From an uncultured Pseudomonadales bacterium (GTDB lineage Bacteria; Pseudomonadota; Gammaproteobacteria; Pseudomonadales; Porticoccaceae): a stretch of 64,000 nt of DNA. Below, piece by piece: positions 47,713 through 55,555 of the stretch; position 1 is the first letter of the stretch; every line of letters begins with the position of its first letter. A program made the position numbers and the translations under genes. The notes beneath the pieces are model-generated. The model saw only the letters and a list, made by a program, of their open reading frames with translations. It made no database searches and was not told where the DNA came from. The stretch spans positions 930,001 to 994,000 of the forward strand of contig CALSQH010000003.1 of assembly GCA_943788445.1 (NCBI GenBank). The letters are read 5' to 3'.

Positions 47713-49074
47713 ATGTCTAGAAGCACAAAAATTCTAGCCGTATTCGGCGCTGCTTTTGTTTTGCCGCTAATGGTGGCAGTGGTTGATCCACAGTCACCAT
47801 TAAATACTTCGGTATTTGCAGCAGAAGAAAAGAAAGAACCTAAATATAAAGATGTAAAAACCCGTAAACGTCAGTCTGTCGGCAGTAGATGTGCCAAGGC
47901 TCTGGAGAAGGTTCAGCCTAAACTTGAAGAAGAGGATTGGGCTACTGCACTGGTGATGTTAAAGGATGTAGAGGCGAACGTTAAAACTTGTAAGAGTGAT
48001 TACGAGATGACACAGGTGTGGAAATTTGCCGCTTATGTTCATTACTCACTTGAAGACTATAACAGTGCTATCCGCTCCTACAAGCGCGTTGTCGATGGGG
48101 TTGGAACACCACCAGAATTAAAACTCGATACGCGCTACACACTAGCGCAGCTCTATACAGTTCAAGAAGATTATCGCAATGCAGCGCTTCAGCTTGAAGC
48201 ATGGATGAGCGAGTCAGCAATTGTTGGTGCCGATGCGAGAATGCTTCTGGCACAAATTTATTATCAGTTAGATCGCAAGACTGAATCATTGCAGATGGTC
48301 GAAGCGGCTGTTGCCGATGTTGAATCCAAAGGGATTCTGCCAAAAGAGGGTTGGTGGGGATTGCAGCGAGTTCTCTATTACGAAAAGAATAATTACCCCA
48401 AGGTAATCGGCATCCTAGAAAAATTGGTTAAGCACTACCCCAAGTGGACCTACTGGCGTCAGCTAGGCGGCATGTATGGCGAGCGTGAGCGTGAAATGGA
48501 CCGATTGGTTGCTACTGAGGTTGTCTATTTAAACGATCAGCTGACCAAAGAAAATCAAGTTATGAGTATGGCCTATATGTATTTGGGTGCCGAAATTCCC
48601 TATCGTGCGGCTAATATTATTCAAAAGGGCATGATGGATGGGATTATTAAGCGGTCAGCTAAGAATCTCGAAGTTCTAGGCACAGCATGGTATCAATCCA
48701 AAGATCTCAATAATGCAGTGAAAGCTCTTGAGAGTGCCTCGAAGAAATCTGACACAGGTAATCTTCAAGCGCGATTAGCAGGCATATATCTTGATCTTGG
48801 ACGTGATTCCGAAGCCTATAGAGCGTCGAGTCGAGCCGCGAAAAAGGGCGGTGTAAAGCGTCCAGAGGCCAACTATCTGGTCATGGGTAATGCTCTGATT
48901 AACCTGCATTGCTATAAGGATTCGATTGGTGCATTTAAGAAATCGTTAAAAGCAGCCAAGAGCGAAAAGAATAAGCGTTATCCAAAACAGTGGATTCGCT
49001 ACGCGGATACTGAAGGCGACCGATTGCAGAAACTACGTGATGTGGGTGCAACAGTCCCAAGCTGTAGCAAGTAA
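47713..49074 (+). CDS. TPR-repeat protein of the TonB cluster
   Basis: A 453-residue exported protein (signal-like about 1-36, ending VFAAEE) with many tetratricopeptide-like helices, for example about 95-130 (FAAYVHYSLEDYNSAIRSYK), 145-175 and 325-410. TPR proteins close TtpC-type TonB operons and are thought to interact with the TonB complex in the periplasm. It starts ten bases after tonB and is followed by a strong terminator. Confidence 0.82.
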   Translation: MSRSTKILAVFGAAFVLPLMVAVVDPQSPLNTSVFAAEEKKEPKYKDVKTRKRQSVGSRCAKALEKVQPKLEEEDWATALVMLKDVEANVKTCKSDYEMTQVWKFAAYVHYSLEDYNSAIRSYKRVVDGVGTPPELKLDTRYTLAQLYTVQEDYRNAALQLEAWMSESAIVGADARMLLAQIYYQLDRKTESLQMVEAAVADVESKGILPKEGWWGLQRVLYYEKNNYPKVIGILEKLVKHYPKWTYWRQLGGMYGEREREMDRLVATEVVYLNDQLTKENQVMSMAYMYLGAEIPYRAANIIQKGMMDGIIKRSAKNLEVLGTAWYQSKDLNNAVKALESASKKSDTGNLQARLAGIYLDLGRDSEAYRASSRAAKKGGVKRPEANYLVMGNALINLHCYKDSIGAFKKSLKAAKSEKNKRYPKQWIRYADTEGDRLQKLRDVGATVPSCSK

Positions 49075-49090
49075 TAGCTAATAAGTCTTT

Positions 49091-49139
49091 GATAAAGAAA
49101 AGCCCGGCGCTCTTGAAGAGTCCCGGGCTTTTCTTTATC
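49091..49139. terminator. Strong bidirectional terminator between TonB operon and ilvD
   Basis: GATAAAGAAAAGCCCGG pairs perfectly with CCGGGCTTTTCTTTATC (17-bp stem), with a nested CTCTT-G-AAGAG hairpin in the loop. It ends two convergent transcripts. Confidence 0.9.
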
Positions 49140-49174
49140 TGCCGTTTATTCAGACAGATGTTGTGATGCAATGG

Positions 49175-51010
49175 CTAAAGCTGAGAGAGATCTCGCACTG
49201 CACCCTTGTCGGCACTGGTCGCCAGTTTAGCATAGGCTTTCAAGGACGCTGATACCTTGCGTGGACGTTCCTCCACGGGTTTCCAGCCAATCTTATCCTG
49301 AGCTTCACGACGGCTTGCAAGCACCTCATCAGAGACCAGAACATCAATGCTGCGATTGGGAATATCAATGCGAACAGTATCGCCCTGCTGCACCAAGCCG
49401 ATATTACCCCCAGCACCAGCTTCAGGTGAGACATGGCCGATGGATAAACCAGAGGTGCCTCCGGAAAAACGGCCGTCGGTTATCAGCGCACAGGCTTTAC
49501 CGAGATTTTTCGATTTGATATAGCTGGTTGGGTAGAGCATCTCCTGCATACCGGGACCGCCGCGTGGGCCCTCATAGCGAACGATAACCACATCTCCCGC
49601 CTTTACTTCATCGTTTAAGATGCAGGCAACGGCCTCGTCTTGGCTTTCAGTGATAAAAGCTGGGCCTTCAAAAACATGGATAGACTCATCCACACCAGAT
49701 GTTTTAACCACACAGCCATCGGGGGCGAGGTTGCCAGTTAACACGGCAAGGCCGCCTTCTAAACTGAATGCATTTTCCAGATTGCGGATACAGCCATTAG
49801 CGCGATCGGCATCCAGAGATGGCCATCTGGTGCTTTGGCTAAAGGCCGTTTGAGTTGGAATACCCGCTGGGCCAGCTTTATAGAAAGTCTTCACCTCTTC
49901 ACTGACATTACCGCTGACAATATCCCATTTTTCCAGCGCTTCTTTCAGCGATGCGGAATGAACCGTGGGTATATCACCGTGAATAAGGCCGGCGCGTTCG
50001 AGTTCTGCGAGGATACCCATAATGCCACCAGCACGGTGCACATCTTCGACATGGTATTCCGGAGTATTGGGTGCCACCTTACAGAGTTGCGGTACGACAC
50101 GAGACAATCGGTCGATATCCGCCATATCAAATTCGATACCTGCTTCCTGAACAGCGGCTAAAAGATGGAGGATAGTATTGGTTGAACCACCCATGCAGAT
50201 ATCCAATGTCATGGCATTTTCAAAGGCCTTAAAGTTGGCGATTGAACGGGGTAGAACAGAGTAATCATCTTCGTCGTAATGTTGGCGTGCCAGCTTGACG
50301 ATAGTGCGGCCTGCTTCCTGGAACAGTTCGCGACGATCGGAGTGAGTAGCCAACACAGTGCCATTGCCGGGCAGCGATAGACCCAGCGCCTCAGTCAGGC
50401 AGTTCATTGAGTTAGCGGTAAACATACCAGAGCAGGAGCCACAGGTTGGGCAGGCAGAGCGCTCATATTCAGCGACTTTCTCGTCACTGGCATCGTCATC
50501 AACGGCGATAACCATGGCATCAACCAGATCGATTTTATGCTCGGCGAGCTTGGTTTTACCGGCTTCCATAGGGCCACCGGAAACAAAAATAACCGGTATA
50601 TTAAGGCGCATAGCAGCCATTAACATACCGGGAGTAATCTTGTCACAGTTGGAAATGCACACCAGCGCATCGGCACAGTGAGCATTGACCATATATTCAA
50701 CCGAGTCGGCAATAATATCTCGCGAGGGCAGCGAGTAGAGCATACCATCGTGGCCCATGGCGATACCATCATCCACAGCAATAGTGTGAAACTCACGGGC
50801 AATACCGCCAACTTTGGCGATCTCAGCTGCAACCAGGTCACCCATGTCTTTTAGATGAACATGTCCGGGAACAAACTGCGTATAGGAGTTGGCGATAGCG
50901 ATCATCGGCTTGTTAAAGTCGTCATCTTTCATGCCAGTGGCGCGCCAAAGAGCTCTGGCTCCAGCCATGTTACGACCCTGAGTCGTGGTGTGGGATCGAT
51001 ATTTGGGCAT
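49175..51010 (-). CDS. ilvD: Dihydroxy-acid dehydratase
   Basis: IlvD dehydrates dihydroxy acids in isoleucine and valine synthesis and carries an Fe-S cluster. The 611-residue protein has [31 protein letters not shown] and the C-terminal [22 protein letters not shown]-terminal [20 protein letters not shown] fixes the start. It is transcribed leftward after argA across a 93-base gap. ilvE lies 7.5 kb downstream. Confidence 0.97.
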   Translation of the reverse strand: MPKYRSHTTTQGRNMAGARALWRATGMKDDDFNKPMIAIANSYTQFVPGHVHLKDMGDLVAAEIAKVGGIAREFHTIAVDDGIAMGHDGMLYSLPSRDIIADSVEYMVNAHCADALVCISNCDKITPGMLMAAMRLNIPVIFVSGGPMEAGKTKLAEHKIDLVDAMVIAVDDDASDEKVAEYERSACPTCGSCSGMFTANSMNCLTEALGLSLPGNGTVLATHSDRRELFQEAGRTIVKLARQHYDEDDYSVLPRSIANFKAFENAMTLDICMGGSTNTILHLLAAVQEAGIEFDMADIDRLSRVVPQLCKVAPNTPEYHVEDVHRAGGIMGILAELERAGLIHGDIPTVHSASLKEALEKWDIVSGNVSEEVKTFYKAGPAGIPTQTAFSQSTRWPSLDADRANGCIRNLENAFSLEGGLAVLTGNLAPDGCVVKTSGVDESIHVFEGPAFITESQDEAVACILNDEVKAGDVVIVRYEGPRGGPGMQEMLYPTSYIKSKNLGKACALITDGRFSGGTSGLSIGHVSPEAGAGGNIGLVQQGDTVRIDIPNRSIDVLVSDEVLASRREAQDKIGWKPVEERPRKVSASLKAYAKLATSADKGAVRDLSQL

Positions 51011-51103
51011 GTTATCTCTCAGTAAATGCTAAAAATTAATAAAATGTAACTTAAGGATTAAGGCTGCAAGGATAGCAGAAAGCGCCGCGTAGAAAAATCT
51101 ACC

Positions 51104-52426
51104 CTACAAGCTTTTACTAAAGATTCGTGACTGGCGCTGGTAGTTATAAAGCGATTGTTTCTCTACGGGCAAATCACTAAGAGCCGCTTCTGAAAAACCC
51201 TGCTCTCTAAACCAGTGAGCCGTTTGTGTTGTCAGCACAAAGAGTTTTTTCAAGCCAGTTGCTGTGGCGTCTTTTTCAAGGCAATTAAGCAGGCGCGAAG
51301 CAATGCCCTGATTGTGAAATTCAGGGTGGGTTGCAACACAGGCGAGCTCACCTGCATCACTATTACCAATTGGATAGAGTGCCGCGCAGCCAAGCAGGGT
51401 TCCCTCGGGATGCACAACCACCATAAATCGCGAGATCTCGGTCTCAAGTAATTCACGAGAGCGTTTAACCAGAATGCCCTGCTGTTCCAGAGGTGAAATC
51501 AAATCGAGAATACCGCCGACATCATCAATAGTGGCCGCTCTGATAACTTCTGAGTGATTCTTCATAATCAGCGTGCCACAGCCCTCGCGAGTAAATAACT
51601 CACGTAGCAGGGTGCCGTCATCATCGCAGCCAACCAGATGCACACGATCAATTCCATTGCGGCAGGCTTGGTAGGCGGATGCCATTAATTGATAGGCGGA
51701 TGATTGGCCTTCATCAGATTTTTTGAGGCTTGCTTTCAAATCAGCCACTTCCGGCAGCGATAAGCTGCGCAGCAAATTGTTTTTAGCATCCATAAGGCCC
51801 GATGTAGCGCTGACTAAAACTAGCTTTTCAGCATTCATGGCTATAGCCGCCTGAGTTGCCACATCCTGATAAGACAAATTAAACGCTTCCCCAGTGGGTG
51901 AAAACCCGATAGAAGACATCAGTACCAGCGCACCGCTTTCAAGTTGATCTTGGATTGCACTGCTGTCTATACGGCGAATTTCTCCGGCACGCTGAAAATC
52001 GATGCCGTCGCGAACACCCACTGGTTTGGCCGTAATGAAGTTGCCGCCAATAACTCGAACGCGGGCACCATGCATCGGCGAATTGGGTAAACCCATAGAC
52101 AGCGCCGATTCAATTTGAAATCTTGTCCAGCCAACGGCTTCTTTAACGCAGTGCATAGTAGCGCCGTCCGTGACTCGTACCTGCTGAGAAAAAGTGGCCT
52201 TTAAACCTGCGGCTTCTAAGCGCTTATCTATTTGTGGGCGAGCGCCATGCACTAATACTATATGCACGCCAAGGCTCTGCATCAGAGCAATGTCATGGAT
52301 AATGCTGTGAAAGTTTTCATGAGAAACGGCATCACCACTCAGAGCAATAACAAAGGTTTTGCCTCTGTGCGCATGGATATATGGCGAGGTCTCGCGAAAA
52401 AATTGTACGTAGTTATTAGTATTCAT
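51104..52426 (-). CDS. argA: N-acetylglutamate synthase
   Basis: ArgA acetylates glutamate with acetyl-CoA, the first step of arginine synthesis. The 440-residue protein has an amino-acid-kinase-like domain (about 15-285; FVIALSGDAV, VLVHGARPQID) and a C-terminal GNAT acetyltransferase domain (about 290-440; ELACVATHPEFHNQGIASRL). I start it at ATG 52426 (MNTNNYVQFFRE); a nine-residue longer frame overlaps argE. It follows argE on the same strand. Confidence 0.95.
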   Translation of the reverse strand: MNTNNYVQFFRETSPYIHAHRGKTFVIALSGDAVSHENFHSIIHDIALMQSLGVHIVLVHGARPQIDKRLEAAGLKATFSQQVRVTDGATMHCVKEAVGWTRFQIESALSMGLPNSPMHGARVRVIGGNFITAKPVGVRDGIDFQRAGEIRRIDSSAIQDQLESGALVLMSSIGFSPTGEAFNLSYQDVATQAAIAMNAEKLVLVSATSGLMDAKNNLLRSLSLPEVADLKASLKKSDEGQSSAYQLMASAYQACRNGIDRVHLVGCDDDGTLLRELFTREGCGTLIMKNHSEVIRAATIDDVGGILDLISPLEQQGILVKRSRELLETEISRFMVVVHPEGTLLGCAALYPIGNSDAGELACVATHPEFHNQGIASRLLNCLEKDATATGLKKLFVLTTQTAHWFREQGFSEAALSDLPVEKQSLYNYQRQSRIFSKSL

Positions 52427-52433
52427 TAGGCGA

Positions 52434-53555
52434 TTATAAGCAACAGTGACCAATAAGTTGAGATAAAAAATTAATCGTTGGCTGAACGCGCTCTAATGGC
52501 AGGAATTCATTCGGTTGGTGAGCGACATCTATATCCCCTGGGCCGAGCACAACCACATCCATTCCCAGCTCTTGCAGGTAAGGTGCTTCGGTCGCAAAAG
52601 CGACAGATTCACCACGATGCCCGGTAAGTTTTTCACAGATCGCAACTATTTCAGAATGATCGTCACTGCAAAAGGGCGGCACAATCAATTTCTCAAGCTT
52701 CCAGTCCATCTTGTCCGCTTCGGCGGTCTTTGAAACCTCAAACTCAATATCCTTCTGCAGCTTTTGTAGATTCATACCCGGCAGTGGACGAATCTCAAAG
52801 GCCAGAAAACAGTGACCGCAGATTCGGTTGGCATTATCACCGCCCTGAATACAGCCTAAATTTAATGTTGGGTGGTCGATTAAAAAGCCCGGATGTTTTT
52901 GCTCTTTCATGCGATCACGCATTGCCATCAACTGGCCGAGAATACGCTGCATGGATTCCATAGCATTGTTGCCCAGTGCAGGATTGCTCGAGTGCCCAGA
53001 CTTGCCGGTGATAGTCAGCTTCTCAATCATAATGCCCTTGTGCATTTTCACCGGACGCATATTGGTGGGTTCGCCGATAACCGCACTGCGGGCAATCGGT
53101 TTGCCAGCACTGACCAGCGCCTTGGCGCCGGCCATCGAGGACTCTTCATCGGCGGTAGCAAGAATAATCAGTGGTTGCTTTAAGTCTTTAACAAGCAGCG
53201 ACTTAAAAGCCTCTATAGCCAGCGGGAAGAAGCCTTTCATATCGCAACTGCCAAGACCATACCAGCGGTTATCGCGCTCTGTTAACTGGAATGGATTACT
53301 CTGCCAAAGTGCTTCATCGCAGGGCACGGTATCTGTATGTCCCGCCAATACAAGGCCGCCGGGGCCGCTGCCATAGGTGGCGATAAGATTGGCTTTGTTA
53401 TTGCCCAGATCCATAATCTCTATAGCAAAACCGAGCTCGCTCAACGTGGTTGCCAGCAGGTCGATCACTTCGCGGTTACCCTGATCGATAGACGGGTTGA
53501 TACTGCTGATCGAATTGCAGTGAATAATGCGCGCGAGTAGGTCGGTAAGTTCCAT
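52434..53555 (-). CDS. argE: Acetylornithine deacetylase
   Basis: ArgE, a zinc peptidase-family M20 hydrolase, removes acetyl from N-acetylornithine. The 373-residue protein has the metal and catalytic motifs LAGHTDTVPCD, GLGSCDMKG and TADEESSMAGA, and the C-terminal ending DIDVAHQPNEF. Its presence shows a linear arginine pathway together with argA. It is divergent from the GspE-like gene across a 171-base region with three tandem repeats. Confidence 0.94.
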   Translation of the reverse strand: MELTDLLARIIHCNSISSINPSIDQGNREVIDLLATTLSELGFAIEIMDLGNNKANLIATYGSGPGGLVLAGHTDTVPCDEALWQSNPFQLTERDNRWYGLGSCDMKGFFPLAIEAFKSLLVKDLKQPLIILATADEESSMAGAKALVSAGKPIARSAVIGEPTNMRPVKMHKGIMIEKLTITGKSGHSSNPALGNNAMESMQRILGQLMAMRDRMKEQKHPGFLIDHPTLNLGCIQGGDNANRICGHCFLAFEIRPLPGMNLQKLQKDIEFEVSKTAEADKMDWKLEKLIVPPFCSDDHSEIVAICEKLTGHRGESVAFATEAPYLQELGMDVVVLGPGDIDVAHQPNEFLPLERVQPTINFLSQLIGHCCL

Positions 53556-53573
53556 GGGTTGCTCGATTAGACT

Positions 53574-53612
53574 GTTCGGTTAAAGAGTTCGGTTAAAGAG
53601 TTCGATTAAAGA
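53574..53612. repeat. Three 13-base direct repeats in the argE/GspE-like spacer
   Basis: GTTCGGTTAAAGA occurs at 53574-53586 and 53587-53599, with GTTCGATTAAAGA at 53600-53612. They lie in the leader of argE on the minus strand. They do not match the ArgR box pattern. Confidence 0.85.
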
Positions 53613-53732
53613 TCCCAGTTATCAGGCCTATGTGTGCTGAGTTTAGCGTATAGATTAATTTCTGCTACCCCCAGCGCCAATTCATACTAAAATCAAATGA
53701 TAGCTTGGATAGAATAACAACAGGAGTTGATG

Positions 53733-55520
53733 ATGAGTGAGGCGCTGGCAAAAGGACGTTGTGTGGATCTGGGTGGAGTTTTAAAGGATTTGGTCAGCGA
53801 TGGCATACTCAGTAAAACAGATGCAGCAGATGTAGCCGGTGCTCGCCGCAGCCGCGGCGAGGCCCTACTTCACCCGCTTGAGATTATTGACGGGAAACAG
53901 CTTCTGCATGCCGACAACGGTAGGCTGCTGACCCTTGAGGTACTCACCCAATGGCTGGCTAATAAAGCAGCACTGCAAGTTGTTCATATCGACCCCTTAA
54001 AAATTAATGTTCCGGCAGTCACGGCAGTAATGTCTTTTGCCTATGCCAAACGCTACGGTATTCTCTGTGTTGAGGTTAGTCGCGAAGAGCTTGTGATTGC
54101 CACCATGGAACCCTTCGACAACAGTTGGATCGGGAGTCTCGAGCAGACCTCAAGGCGAGAAATTCGTCGGGTGATCGCTAGTCCTACCGATATTAAAAAA
54201 TACACCCTTGAGTTTTACTCACTGGCCAAATCGGTTTTCGGAGCAGGTTCTTCGACAGCAACCGGAACAGGCATTTCCAACTTTGAACAGCTGCTAGAGG
54301 TGGGCAAGCTTAAAGACGCCGATGCTCAGGATCAGCATATAGTGAATATTGTCGACTGGCTGCTGCAATACGCTTTTGAGCAGCGAGCCAGTGATATTCA
54401 TCTAGAACCACGACGCGGTATAGGCAAGGTGCGATTTAGAATCGATGGTGTTCTTCATCTGGTTTATGAGCTGCCAGACAATGTGATGACCGCTATGATC
54501 AGCCGCCTAAAAATTCTTGGGCGTATGGATGTCGCAGAAAAGCGCCGCCCCCAGGATGGCCGCATAAAAACCAAAGCGCCGAATGCCAGTGAAGTGGAAT
54601 TGCGACTCTCGACCATGCCCACGGCTTTTGGTGAGAAGCTAGTGATGCGAATCTTTGATCCCGATGTTCTATTGCGAAGTTTCTCTCAGCTTGGTTTAGT
54701 CGCGGAGGATTACCAACAGTGGCAATCAATGATTAAGCGCGCCCATGGTATTGTTTTAGTGACAGGTCCAACTGGCTCGGGTAAGACCACCACGCTCTAT
54801 TCAACGCTTAAACAGCTCGCCACCGACACAGTTAATGTCAACACTATTGAAGACCCCATCGAGATGGTGGTAGATGCGTTTAACCAGAGCCAGATTCAGC
54901 CGGCCATTGAGTTTGATTTTGCCGCAGGTATTCGCACCCTGATGCGTCAGGACCCAGATATTATTATGGTCGGAGAGATCCGCGACAGAGCAACGGCAGA
55001 GATGGCAGTGCAGGCTGCATTAACCGGTCATTTAGTCCTCTCGACACTGCACACAAATGATGCGCCCACAGCCATTAGTCGGCTGTTGGATTTGGGTATG
55101 CCCGCACATCTTATAAAAGCCACATTAAATGGGGTAATGGCCCAGCGATTGGTCAGAACCCTGTGTCCCGACTGTCGCAGCGAAGTACAATGTGATTCGG
55201 AAGCCTGGCATCAGCTTGTTGGGGATTCACAGCTATCACAGCCGAAAACGGTATTTCAGCCCGCGGGTTGTTTGGAGTGTCGCAACACGGGATACTTGGG
55301 CCGTGAAGGCATCTATGAGATTATGCCTATAACCCATGATTTACTCGGCTATATAAGTGCCGAGTCAGATATTCAGCAGGTTCGCGATGCTGCAATATCC
55401 CAGGGAATGAAAACGTTGCGCATGGCCGGCGCCGAGAAAGTTGCCGCAGGCATTACCTCGATTGCAGAAGTGCTGCGCGTTACTCCAGAGCTAGGCGTCC
55501 GGCGCCCGATAGCCCCCTAG
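53733..55520 (+). CDS. GspE/PilB-type secretion ATPase, orphan
   Basis: A 595-residue traffic ATPase of the GspE/PilB/Tfp family. It has an N-terminal MshEN-like domain (about 40-155), the ATPase with Walker A GPTGSGKTTT, Asp box, Walker B IIMVGEIRDRATAE and a His box, and a four-Cys zinc ribbon (CPDC and CLEC). I use ATG 53733, six bases after AGGAG; TTG 53727 and ATG 53730 are alternatives. No other pilus or type II secretion gene is nearby; a similar orphan occurs near argA in Pseudomonas. Confidence 0.88.
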   Translation: MSEALAKGRCVDLGGVLKDLVSDGILSKTDAADVAGARRSRGEALLHPLEIIDGKQLLHADNGRLLTLEVLTQWLANKAALQVVHIDPLKINVPAVTAVMSFAYAKRYGILCVEVSREELVIATMEPFDNSWIGSLEQTSRREIRRVIASPTDIKKYTLEFYSLAKSVFGAGSSTATGTGISNFEQLLEVGKLKDADAQDQHIVNIVDWLLQYAFEQRASDIHLEPRRGIGKVRFRIDGVLHLVYELPDNVMTAMISRLKILGRMDVAEKRRPQDGRIKTKAPNASEVELRLSTMPTAFGEKLVMRIFDPDVLLRSFSQLGLVAEDYQQWQSMIKRAHGIVLVTGPTGSGKTTTLYSTLKQLATDTVNVNTIEDPIEMVVDAFNQSQIQPAIEFDFAAGIRTLMRQDPDIIMVGEIRDRATAEMAVQAALTGHLVLSTLHTNDAPTAISRLLDLGMPAHLIKATLNGVMAQRLVRTLCPDCRSEVQCDSEAWHQLVGDSQLSQPKTVFQPAGCLECRNTGYLGREGIYEIMPITHDLLGYISAESDIQQVRDAAISQGMKTLRMAGAEKVAAGITSIAEVLRVTPELGVRRPIAP

Positions 55521-55555
55521 GTTGTTAATGATGATTAATTATTTGAGACCCTTTT

